Positions 46,168-54,590 of a DNA stretch of 64,000 nt are shown piece after piece. The translations under genes were made by a program, and so were the position numbers. The notes below the pieces were generated by a model. The model worked only from the letters and a program-made list of their open reading frames with translations, had not been told where the DNA came from and did no database searches. Position 1 is the stretch's first letter; every line of letters starts with the position of its first letter. The stretch lies in assembly GCF_001510645.1 (NCBI RefSeq), contig NZ_LMVB01000002.1, positions 588,068-652,067 of the forward strand, read 5' to 3'. This DNA is from Paenibacillus sp. FJAT-29882. GTDB taxonomy: Bacteria > Bacillota > Bacilli > Bacillales > DSM-1321.

Positions 46168-48357
46168 TTAATGTTGAGTTACTAAATTCCCCTGTTTCAT
46201 CTCAAGTTCTTCATTTATTTTTACTACGTATTGATCATAGTCAGGTTGCTCTTCTTCAAGTAATTGCAGCATGTATTTACCAATCACTTCTTCAGCTTGT
46301 TTTAAATCGATACTTTGTCCATTTTCAAACGCACTTTCTCGTTTTCCATTCATAATTGTCTTTTTAGCTTTGTTTAACCAAGGATACATTGTTTGTACGA
46401 CGGAACTATTCGATAAGAAATAAGTTGCTGTATTTCCTCCAAGTAATGTAATTTGCTCTGAAATTTCATTACTATTTAACCAATTCAAAAATTCAATACT
46501 TTCATTTAGTTTGTTCGTATTTTTTGTAATTCCTAAAATACCTCCACCTAATAAAGGAGTATCTCCTGGTACATTTGCAATACCAATTGAATCTTTAATA
46601 TTACTTTGGGACACAACGGATAAGTGGTTCATAAATCCAATGACCATTGCCGATTTTCCGTCTACAAAGGATTTTACTTCTTCTCCCCACCAATTCGTAT
46701 CCACTACGTTTGAATTCCGATAACTTTCATATAGAAGTTTCATCGCATCTTTCGCAATACTCTCATCTAGTTTTATTTCTGAATCATTTAATAGTACGCC
46801 TTTAAGCGAATAATACCTAAGTAAATACTCAGTAGCTATCGTCCCCACATTCCCAGTAATCATCGATGTCCCATTTAATTCTTTTACTAAATCAAAATCA
46901 CTTTCATTTATGAATTTTAGAATTTCATTATACATATTAAAATTCGTTGGGATTTTTAATTCTGATTTCGTTTTCTCAAAATATTTCCGTTTCACAATTT
47001 CATTTTCAAAAATATCTTTTCGGTAAAATAGCATTTGAATACTAATATCAAATGGTAGAGCATAGGTCACGTCATTAATATTCGCATAGTAGTCTTTTAA
47101 AAAATACGGGATATTTTCTAACACACGATCCACGTTATGATTTAGGCCTTGTAAATTCTGATAGATTTTCTGACCGTACCAAGATAGTCCCACAACGTCT
47201 AAACGAATAATGTCATAGTTTTTCCATGCTTCATCATCTTTAATAATTTCAAAAATCTCACTCGTCTTTTTTATTACTAAATTGACATGTATATTTGTGT
47301 TTTTTTCAAAGTGTGGGATTATTTTCTTTAAAGCTTTGGTCGTTGGTGATTCAATTGTTAAAATGTTCATTTGTGAATCAAATTTACTATAATTCAAATG
47401 CTTATTTAAAAAACCAATATTATGATACACTTTTGCATGGCTCTTATTTTTCAAATGAATATTAAGTATAATTTTCTTGACCACACTTTCACCTAAATAG
47501 CCATAATCCTGAAAATAATAGAGTATCTCATTGCTATACGTATTTTTGAAGGGTGCCATCGCAATCATTTTAGGTAAAGGTTTCGATGACCCATAATGAT
47601 AAGCCTTAAGCAGCTTTACTGCTTTTGATACATTTGTCGTAATGATGAAATCGAATGACGTATTTTGAATCATATTGAATGCATTTTCATATTCGTGGGC
47701 CATATTTGACTGCTCAATCACGATATTTTTATTGTTTACTTGATATAAAAATGATGAAATAAAGTCACTTTCATTCGAATATTTAGCTTCATCCGTAAAA
47801 ACACCAATTGTCTTCTTATTAAAATGATTCAAATAATTTGCCATGTCCACGCCAACTTGTTTGAAATCAAAAGAGATATACTCTAAGGCATTTTCGACAT
47901 GACGATTAATAAAAATAATATCGCTTTTATTTATTGTAAGTTGATTATAGTATTCATTAGCATCCTCTAAAGATGAAACTGTAATAATTCCTGAAGGTCT
48001 CTCTTTGATAATTTCTTTAATAATTTCTACTTCTTTTATTGGGTTATCATACGTACAATACAAATTCACATGATACCCTCTTGCAGTTGCCTCTTTTAAT
48101 GCACTCTCGTAAAATGTGACATATTCATCTAAAGCAAGAGTTGGTAAAATCATAATAATTGTTTGGCTATCACCTGAACGTAGTAACTTCGCATTTTTGT
48201 TGAGATTATAACCTAATTTTTCTGCTGCTCTCAGAACAAGCTCCATCTTTTTAGAGCTAACATTCCCTTTGCCATTCAACACATTGGAAACAGTCCCGTG
48301 TGAGACACCAGCTGCTTTCGCAATATCTAAAATTGTTACCATCCTGTTTTGTTTCAC
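46168..48357 (-). CDS. LacI-type regulator fused to an ABC solute-binding domain
   Basis: Unusual 729-residue protein. Residues about 6-60 are a LacI helix-turn-helix and hinge (VTILDIAKAAGVSHGTVSNVL). Residues about 65-310 form a degenerate type I periplasmic-binding sensor (IIMILPTLALDEYVTFYESALKEA, GIITVSSLEDA, IFINRH). From about residue 335 the protein is a complete SBP_bac_1-type extracellular binding domain (NILTIESPTTKALKKIIPHFEKNT, YALPFDISIQMLFYRKDIF, VDTNWWGEEVKSFVDGKSAMVIG). No signal peptide or membrane segment, so it should act in the cytoplasm and sense one or two ligands. Last gene of the transport operon. The start could be the GTG at 48357 or the ATG at 48342. Confidence 0.85.
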   Translation of the reverse strand: MKQNRMVTILDIAKAAGVSHGTVSNVLNGKGNVSSKKMELVLRAAEKLGYNLNKNAKLLRSGDSQTIIMILPTLALDEYVTFYESALKEATARGYHVNLYCTYDNPIKEVEIIKEIIKERPSGIITVSSLEDANEYYNQLTINKSDIIFINRHVENALEYISFDFKQVGVDMANYLNHFNKKTIGVFTDEAKYSNESDFISSFLYQVNNKNIVIEQSNMAHEYENAFNMIQNTSFDFIITTNVSKAVKLLKAYHYGSSKPLPKMIAMAPFKNTYSNEILYYFQDYGYLGESVVKKIILNIHLKNKSHAKVYHNIGFLNKHLNYSKFDSQMNILTIESPTTKALKKIIPHFEKNTNIHVNLVIKKTSEIFEIIKDDEAWKNYDIIRLDVVGLSWYGQKIYQNLQGLNHNVDRVLENIPYFLKDYYANINDVTYALPFDISIQMLFYRKDIFENEIVKRKYFEKTKSELKIPTNFNMYNEILKFINESDFDLVKELNGTSMITGNVGTIATEYLLRYYSLKGVLLNDSEIKLDESIAKDAMKLLYESYRNSNVVDTNWWGEEVKSFVDGKSAMVIGFMNHLSVVSQSNIKDSIGIANVPGDTPLLGGGILGITKNTNKLNESIEFLNWLNSNEISEQITLLGGNTATYFLSNSSVVQTMYPWLNKAKKTIMNGKRESAFENGQSIDLKQAEEVIGKYMLQLLEEEQPDYDQYVVKINEELEMKQGNLVTQH

Positions 48358-48439
48358 TCCTAAAAGAACAATAAAGTTCTTCCAATTTTAACAAAGATCC
48401 TTATTTCATTAGTCATTTTCAATAAAACTCTACATAAAA

Positions 48440-49222
48440 TTAACAATTCCAGCCTTTTAGAATATTTATAAGATCATCATAGGCCCCTTTATTGGATAGA
48501 ACCCAATCGCCACGATCTAAATAATGTAATTTTCGACCATCAAAGTGAGAAGTTTTCAAACCTAATTCTTTTGCAAAGACAAGTTGGGCCGCTAAATCCC
48601 AAGGTCCAGATTTTGACGTAGCAAATGCAACAAACTTACCGGTAATGACATGAATACTATCAATGCCTCCACAGCCAAAGTAACGAATATCAAAGGATTC
48701 CTCAGCCAACCGTCCAAAGCACTCCTTCCCAGCCCACTCTCTGACATCTGCTGAAATCAGCCCTTCTTGTAAAGTAACCTCTTCTTGAATCGGTAATTTG
48801 TTACCATTAACAAACGCCCCTTTATTTTCAATGGCATAATATAAATCGTCATTCATCACATCAAAAATATAACCTAACTTACCGATATCATTTTCATAGT
48901 AAGCAATTAAAATACAAAAATGGTCTTGTTGTTTCACAAAGTTTGCGGTACCATCAATCGGATCAATGATCCAAATATGCTCTCTTTTATCACTTATTTT
49001 TAATTCTGGAGATTCTTCCCCAACAATTATGTGTGCCGGATATGTTCCCTTAATTTTTTGAACAAGAAAATCTTGAACCTTTTTATCGATATTCGTCACT
49101 AGATCTTTTCGATTTAATTTTGTTTCAATTGTTAATTCTTCTGAAAAAGAACCTTTAATAATTGGAACAATTTCGTTTAACCATTCTACAATTTGAGTAT
49201 GAATGATTTGTAAGTTCTCCAT
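48440..49222 (-). CDS. Inositol-monophosphatase-family phosphatase
   Basis: Mg2+-dependent phosphatase of 260 residues in the IMPase/CysQ/FBPase superfamily. Metal-binding motifs: IVGEESPE at about residue 68, IDPIDGTANFVKQQDHFCI at about residue 90, and GPWDLAAQLVFAKELG near residue 205. It likely releases phosphate from inositol phosphate or a similar polyol phosphate. It follows the glycerophosphodiesterase gene in an ABC-importer operon, so the imported compound may be a glycerophosphoinositol-like diester that the pair degrades. CysQ-type activity cannot be excluded. Confidence 0.86.
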   Translation of the reverse strand: MENLQIIHTQIVEWLNEIVPIIKGSFSEELTIETKLNRKDLVTNIDKKVQDFLVQKIKGTYPAHIIVGEESPELKISDKREHIWIIDPIDGTANFVKQQDHFCILIAYYENDIGKLGYIFDVMNDDLYYAIENKGAFVNGNKLPIQEEVTLQEGLISADVREWAGKECFGRLAEESFDIRYFGCGGIDSIHVITGKFVAFATSKSGPWDLAAQLVFAKELGLKTSHFDGRKLHYLDRGDWVLSNKGAYDDLINILKGWNC

Positions 49223-49259
49223 ATTTTCTCCTCTTTTCCTATGCTTAAAAAGCTTACTA

Positions 49260-50090
49260 TTATTTAGTAAACTTAAGCTTTTGTCTATAGTTATTTAAAT
49301 GGTTTGGCCAATCTGTTTGGATAATGTCTGCACCTTTTTCTATAAGCTTTTGCCAACCGTGTTCTGGGCCTTTTATAATTGAAGCATCATCATCAAATTT
49401 TGCAAATAAAATGATTTCCTCATCAAGTTTAATCGCATTGATCCATATGAATAAACCTTTATCTTTGATGCTTTTAATCGTTTCATCCTGGAAGAATGGA
49501 CTTTTCACATCCTCTGCAATGATCTCCATGGCAACAAGGTTAATATTTTGATAGGCTTCAGCCTCTTCGATTTCTGGCAACTTTTTAATGATTGGCATAT
49601 ATGAATATTTCACCGGATGGGCATTCAAAATGTCCAAATAGCTCTTTTTAACTGGTGATTTTAAGAGAATTTGATCTTCCATGTCAAATTGATCAAGAAA
49701 AGGTAGGAGTGTATCCCAATATTCCCAGGAACGATCAAGATTGATAAGAATGTTTCCTTTAATTGTATTCAATACATTTTCTAATTTCTCAACTTTAAAA
49801 TTCACACTATGACCAATATTATTTCGATAATTGAGCGTGTCAATTTCGGTTGAATCCATCGTTTTTATGTTACGGTCTTGCCCTAAAAGCCTTTTTTCAT
49901 TCCCGTCATGAAAAATATAAAACTTTCCATCTGTCGAACGAATAAGATCAATTTCTAGCATATCTGCTTTTGATTGAACGGCCGCATGAAAAGCAGGAAT
50001 CGTATTTTCAACAATATTCCCCATGCTACTTCCTCGATGGACAGCGATTAAAAATGGATGAATTTTCAATTTTTGTTTCATTAAAGTCAT
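49260..50090 (-). CDS. Glycerophosphodiester phosphodiesterase (GDPD) family protein
   Basis: TIM-barrel GDPD of 276 residues with no signal peptide, so probably cytoplasmic. Catalytic and metal motifs are present: AVHRGSSMGNIVENTIPAF (HRG and ENT), MLEIDLIRSTDGKFYIFHDGNEKRL (ExD and the HD pair) and the C-terminal GADIIQTDWP. The usual substrate class is glycerophosphodiesters, giving sn-glycerol-3-phosphate and an alcohol, or glycerol and a phosphomonoester. It lies 12 bases after the permease gene, tying it to import of its substrate. Confidence 0.9.
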   Translation of the reverse strand: MTLMKQKLKIHPFLIAVHRGSSMGNIVENTIPAFHAAVQSKADMLEIDLIRSTDGKFYIFHDGNEKRLLGQDRNIKTMDSTEIDTLNYRNNIGHSVNFKVEKLENVLNTIKGNILINLDRSWEYWDTLLPFLDQFDMEDQILLKSPVKKSYLDILNAHPVKYSYMPIIKKLPEIEEAEAYQNINLVAMEIIAEDVKSPFFQDETIKSIKDKGLFIWINAIKLDEEIILFAKFDDDASIIKGPEHGWQKLIEKGADIIQTDWPNHLNNYRQKLKFTK

Positions 50091-50102
50091 ATTAAACCTC
50101 TT

Positions 50103-51821
50103 TTATAAAATATTTTTCTTCTTACTTCCTCTACCATAAACAAAATAAATAACAACTGCAGATATGGCCATTAAAATAACTGAGTACACAAAGTTCATCG
50201 CTTTTGCATCGATCGAAGCGGTTGGGTCGGTATTATTCCGAATCACAATACCAAGCGGTTGATAAAATGGATGATATAAAAAGACTGTTAAATCATAATC
50301 TGCTAATTGGCTATTAAAGTTTAATGCGAGTATTGCTAACGTTGTCGGTAAAACGATTGGTAGGATGACTCTAACGAAGGTATAGAATGAACCTGCACCT
50401 AGATTTTTTGCTGCATCCTCGAGCGAGCTATCGAATGAATAGTAGGCTGCTTTTAGGATCCTCAAGGTAAATGGGATTTTTTCAATCACATAAGCGATCA
50501 ACAATAAGCTTAATGTCCCTGTTAGAACAATATTTCCTAAAATGGGCATCGGTTTATCGTAGGTGATAATTAAACCTAAAGCCATTAATATACCTGGGAT
50601 TAACCAAGGTATATGGAATGAATACTCTAACGAAGTTGTTAATTTATTGTTATATTTGTGGATAATTCGTGCGATACATAACATGGCAGCTACAACAATA
50701 ATTGCCGTTAGCCCAGAATAAATGATACTAATCACGAATGGTTCATATGATGAAGCATCTGTTAGAATCTTGATGTAATTATCTAATGTAAAGTGCTCCC
50801 ATGAAAGTGTGCCCGTACTGATGCTATACGTATCGGTAAATGAGAAAATAATGACAGCCATTATTGGCAGCACATAGATGGCAAATAGAACATAGGCAAA
50901 TAAGTGAACAATAAAGTTGGCAGCCTTATTTTCAATTTTTTGCTTCTCAATTTTTGTTTTTACTTTTGAAACTGACATATAAAAGCCTTTTTTCTCAGCT
51001 CTCGTAATAAAGTAAAGTAACGCGATTTGTGAAATACCTAAAAATATGGCTAACAATGCGGCAAGATCTCTTGAACTCATACTATTAGCAAACGTTAGAA
51101 TCATTGGGCTAATTGTTTGAAAGTCTTTCCCTCCTACAATTAACGGAGCAGACATCGCACCGAGTCCTGAGGCAAATAACAATACGGATAATGTCGTTAA
51201 TACAGGTCTTAACACAGGTACGACAACTTTGATGAGAATTTGCCAAGGTGAAGCCCCCATATTTTTGGCTGCTTCAACAGTTTGATAATCAATGCTTTTA
51301 ATTGCATTCGATAGAAAAATGATATGATTCGTCGTACAAGCAAAGGTCATGACAAACACAACTGCTGGGTAACCGACAAACCAATCCGGATTCATCGTCG
51401 GAAAGATTTTCACTAATAATGTCGTTAAAAATCCTGAATTCCCATAGATAAACTGATAGCCCGATACTAAGATAAGTCCGCCGTAGATCATCGTCGTAAA
51501 ATAACCAAGTCTCAAGATTTTTGCTCCTTTGATGGCAAAGTAATCTGTGACTAAAACTAAGAAAACTCCGGTAATGTTTACAGTGATGACGAGTGTTATC
51601 CCTAAAATAAAGCTATTCAGTAAACTGTTCATCGCTCTTTTAGATGATAACAATTTTTGAAAAGGCTCTAATGAAAAGGCTCCATCTGCAAAAAATGTCG
51701 TATAAAGAATATTTACATTTGGGAGAACAAGAAATGCCGCAATAAACCATGTGAGGATAATTCCAACAAGCCAAAGATAGATTTTATTATGAACATGAAT
51801 GTTTATAAATTTCTTCATCAT
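50103..51821 (-). CDS. Fused two-domain ABC transporter permease
   Basis: Permease of 572 residues with about twelve membrane segments, representing two permease domains joined in one chain, as in the FbpB/ThiP/PhnU-V-like group. Each half has its EAA loop: VEAAKNMGASPWQILIKVVVPVLRPVL at about residue 190 and EDAAKNLGAGSFYTFVRVILPIVLPTTL at about residue 480. The fused form differs from the separate permeases of the 5-11.6 kb operon. Eight bases separate it from the ATPase gene. Confidence 0.94.
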   Translation of the reverse strand: MMKKFINIHVHNKIYLWLVGIILTWFIAAFLVLPNVNILYTTFFADGAFSLEPFQKLLSSKRAMNSLLNSFILGITLVITVNITGVFLVLVTDYFAIKGAKILRLGYFTTMIYGGLILVSGYQFIYGNSGFLTTLLVKIFPTMNPDWFVGYPAVVFVMTFACTTNHIIFLSNAIKSIDYQTVEAAKNMGASPWQILIKVVVPVLRPVLTTLSVLLFASGLGAMSAPLIVGGKDFQTISPMILTFANSMSSRDLAALLAIFLGISQIALLYFITRAEKKGFYMSVSKVKTKIEKQKIENKAANFIVHLFAYVLFAIYVLPIMAVIIFSFTDTYSISTGTLSWEHFTLDNYIKILTDASSYEPFVISIIYSGLTAIIVVAAMLCIARIIHKYNNKLTTSLEYSFHIPWLIPGILMALGLIITYDKPMPILGNIVLTGTLSLLLIAYVIEKIPFTLRILKAAYYSFDSSLEDAAKNLGAGSFYTFVRVILPIVLPTTLAILALNFNSQLADYDLTVFLYHPFYQPLGIVIRNNTDPTASIDAKAMNFVYSVILMAISAVVIYFVYGRGSKKKNIL

Positions 51822-51828
51822 GATTCTC

Positions 51829-52842
51829 CTAGTATTGAAGTATGTCTTTGGGATTAATAAATAATGTCACATCGTCGCCCTCTAAATATTGGACATTTCC
51901 ATCTTCTTTTTCGATATTTGCAAGATAAGTTCCCATAACTTCATATTTATATTGAGAGTATGTGCCATAGAATTCTTTCGACATAACCTTTGCCTGAAGT
52001 GCAACGGAATGTTGATCACCTTCTAATACTTTCGTTTTTATCTTTTCTGTTCGAATATAATATTTCTTAGCAGGATCTACTTTCATATTCGTTTTTCTGG
52101 AGATTTCTTCGATTATTTCCTGACTAATTACATTGGCATCACCAATAAAATTACAGACAAACTCTGTTTTTGATTGATTGTAAATTTCCTCTGGTGTACC
52201 TACATGTTCAACAACACCGTTATTAAAAACCGCTACTCGATCTGACAATGTTAAGGCCTCTTCTTGGTCGTGTGTCACATAAACCGTTGTAATCCCTTGT
52301 TCAAGTTGCAATTTTTTTAGTTCTTTTCGTAATTGTTTGCGAAGCTTTGCATCTAAGTTTGATAATGGTTCATCTAACACGATGATCTTAGGAGCAAGTG
52401 CTAATGCCCGTGCAATCGCCACACGTTGTTGCTGTCCACCTGATAATGCTGAGACATTTTTTATAAGTTGCTCATCCGTTAAATCGACAACCTGTGCTAT
52501 TTCTTCAACGCGCTTTTTGATCTCTTCTTGTTTATTTTTTTGAACTTTTAACCCGAAGGCAATATTTTCATACACAGTCATTGTAGGGAATAAAGCATAG
52601 CTTTGAAATACCATACCAATTTTCCTTTTTTCAATGGGCGTATTTGTCAGATTTTCTCCATCGACAATGATCTTCCCATTGGTCGGTGTAATAAATCCTA
52701 CTAACGTTCTTAAAGTCGTTGTTTTCCCACAACCAGATGGTCCTAAAAATGTGAAAAATTCTCCTTCTTTTATATTTAAATTTAAGTTTTGTATCGCAAC
52801 AAAATCACCAAATTTTACTTGTATATCTTGAAACGTAATCAA
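51829..52842 (-). CDS. ABC transporter ATP-binding protein (PotA/FbpC type)
   Basis: Importer ATPase of 337 residues: Walker A GPSGCGKTT, Q-loop VFQSYALFPTMTV, signature LSGGQQQRVAIARAL, Walker B IIVLDEPLSNLDAK, H-loop VTHDQEEA, then a TOBE-like C-terminal domain (GDANVISQEII, YYIRTEKI). Clearly related to the ATPase at 7019-8023 but in a separate operon. Preceded by an intercistronic hairpin that may set its level below that of the binding protein. Confidence 0.95.
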   Translation of the reverse strand: MITFQDIQVKFGDFVAIQNLNLNIKEGEFFTFLGPSGCGKTTTLRTLVGFITPTNGKIIVDGENLTNTPIEKRKIGMVFQSYALFPTMTVYENIAFGLKVQKNKQEEIKKRVEEIAQVVDLTDEQLIKNVSALSGGQQQRVAIARALALAPKIIVLDEPLSNLDAKLRKQLRKELKKLQLEQGITTVYVTHDQEEALTLSDRVAVFNNGVVEHVGTPEEIYNQSKTEFVCNFIGDANVISQEIIEEISRKTNMKVDPAKKYYIRTEKIKTKVLEGDQHSVALQAKVMSKEFYGTYSQYKYEVMGTYLANIEKEDGNVQYLEGDDVTLFINPKDILQY

Positions 52843-52949
52843 GTGATATCCTCCTTCTCAATGAAAACCGCCAAATCCTTTATGGTTCGACGATTTATAA
52901 GGTTTTCTTAATAAGAGTTAAGAAAAGTTTGATAACTTTTAGCTGTCCC

Positions 52950-52980
52950 GCCTTGATTAGCCCTTTTGGTTAATCAAGGC
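52950..52980 (-). other. Intercistronic hairpin between binding-protein and ATPase genes
   Basis: GCCTTGATTA and TAATCAAGGC form a perfect 10-bp stem with an 11-base loop. There is no T-tract on the minus strand, so it is better seen as a partial attenuator or 3'-end stabiliser that raises the binding protein relative to the membrane parts, as in many binding-protein operons. Confidence 0.6.
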
Positions 52981-52996
52981 GCTTTCGCTTTTCTAA

Positions 52997-54079
52997 TTAG
53001 AAAATTTCTAATTCAATTTTTTCCACCCAATCGTCAATATGTTCAGCAATGAACGTGTAATCCATTTTTTGAATCGTTGTGATTTCACCAATTTGTTTCA
53101 TTTTGTCTGATGCTTTTTCAACTGCTTTTGTATTTACAGGTAAAGAGCCAAATTGTTCAGCCCAAGCACCTTGAACTTCTGCACTACCAAACCAGTTAAT
53201 AAATTCTTCTGCTACAGCCGTATCTTGGTCTTTCCCTTTATTAATGATTCCGACTTGCTCAACTGTAGTTGGTACACCAACTTCTGGTGACACGATACCT
53301 GCTTCAAATCCAAATTCCTCTTCGATACCAGGTAATCCGCTTGAATACGTGAATGAAATTGGTACTTTTCCTGATGCAAGATTTGCGTTAGCATCTTCAC
53401 CTTCTGGCGTTTTATATCCATTGTCAAAGAATACTCCAATTTCCTTCCAACCTTCTTCAGATATACCTAAGTCACCATTTTTATCTACATGTCTCATTAA
53501 CATTCCGTAGATAACAGAGCGATTTGTGCCTCCTCCTAAATTAGCTGGAACATGGTATTTCCCTTTAAATTCTTCATTTTCAATTAAGTCTGTCCAATCT
53601 TTAGGAGCTGTTTCTTCTGTATACACATCTTTGTTATAAATCATAAAAATTCGTTGTTCTACTAGTGGATGATAGAAGTTATCTTTATCGCTTGAACCTT
53701 TTGGTGTTTCGGCAGTCCATTCTGGCTCAAACGGAACAAGTAAGTCATTTGTTTTTAATGTTTCAAAGTTCATTTGATTTAGCCCAAACACAACATCTGC
53801 TAAAGGATTGTTCTTTTCTGAAACTAAACGGTTTAAAAGATCTCCACCGCCTGCTTCTACAATTTTAAGTTCAAAGCCTGATTCAGCAGCTTTTTTAGTT
53901 AACCAATCTCCACGTCCATCAGATACAGAGTTTGAATAAACAACAAGAGATTTCTTTTCATCTTTTGTGTCTGTTGCTGTATCTTTTTTTGTTGAATCAT
54001 TACTCATACAACCTGCTAAGATACTAGCGACCAACATGAATGCTATTACGAGTAGAAGCGGTTTTTTTACTTTCATCAT
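52997..54079 (-). CDS. Lipoprotein substrate-binding protein of ABC importer
   Basis: Binding protein of 360 residues. The ATG at 54079 has GGAG four to seven bases upstream and gives MMKVKKPLLLVIAFMLVASI followed by the lipobox LAGC; a frame from 54127 would bury the signal peptide. The mature chain has the type II fold of the iron/thiamine/2-aminoethylphosphonate group (LVVYSNSVSDGRGDWLTKKAAE, PLADVVFGLNQMNFE, GKVPISFTYSSGLPGIEEEFG). First gene of an operon encoding a GDPD and an IMPase-family enzyme, so the ligand is probably a glycerophosphodiester or inositol phosphate. Confidence 0.92.
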   Translation of the reverse strand: MMKVKKPLLLVIAFMLVASILAGCMSNDSTKKDTATDTKDEKKSLVVYSNSVSDGRGDWLTKKAAESGFELKIVEAGGGDLLNRLVSEKNNPLADVVFGLNQMNFETLKTNDLLVPFEPEWTAETPKGSSDKDNFYHPLVEQRIFMIYNKDVYTEETAPKDWTDLIENEEFKGKYHVPANLGGGTNRSVIYGMLMRHVDKNGDLGISEEGWKEIGVFFDNGYKTPEGEDANANLASGKVPISFTYSSGLPGIEEEFGFEAGIVSPEVGVPTTVEQVGIINKGKDQDTAVAEEFINWFGSAEVQGAWAEQFGSLPVNTKAVEKASDKMKQIGEITTIQKMDYTFIAEHIDDWVEKIELEIF

Positions 54080-54221
54080 TTTTCTCCTTTTTGTAAGTTT
54101 AAGTTTTTTATCAAAAAATTCTGTCATAAGAGAACATTCTTTATTTCATTAAATACTTTTTGTCGTGATTACTACCGCTCCTTTCTTTTTTTTGGAACGT
54201 GTCAATTTTTATTACAAGGTT

Positions 54222-54250
54222 ATTATATAAGCTGATTTTTTATAAAACAA
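54222..54250 (-). promoter_or_regulatory. Promoter of the glycerophosphodiester-type operon
   Basis: On the minus strand TTGTTT (54245-54250) and TATAAT (54222-54227) are 17 bases apart, about 140 bases before the binding-protein ATG. The long leader could hold the LacI-SBP operator; I found no clear palindrome. The remaining 54251-54575 is AT-rich and non-coding. Confidence 0.65.
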
Positions 54251-54590
54251 TGCAATTTACTTAGTCTTAAAAAAGATTCACACAAGCTTTACATTGTTTA
54301 CAATTCTAGTGAAATATAGGGATTTCAAATAAATTGACGCATTCAAAAGATAGGTATTGGAATGTGCAAAAATAAGTGTTTAGGACAATTATTAAAAGTG
54401 TAAAAGAATCCTATTTTTTACTTTTATTTATTCAACTTTATCTTTTAAACCGTCATGCAATATAAGCTTAGATTTTATAAACTAATTATGAAATGGACTC
54501 CTAATACATATGGTTTAACTAAGATTAGAAATGAGCAAGTACTCTTTTCAGACTTTTGTATGAATCCGCTAGTATTTAGGAGGGAATTCA

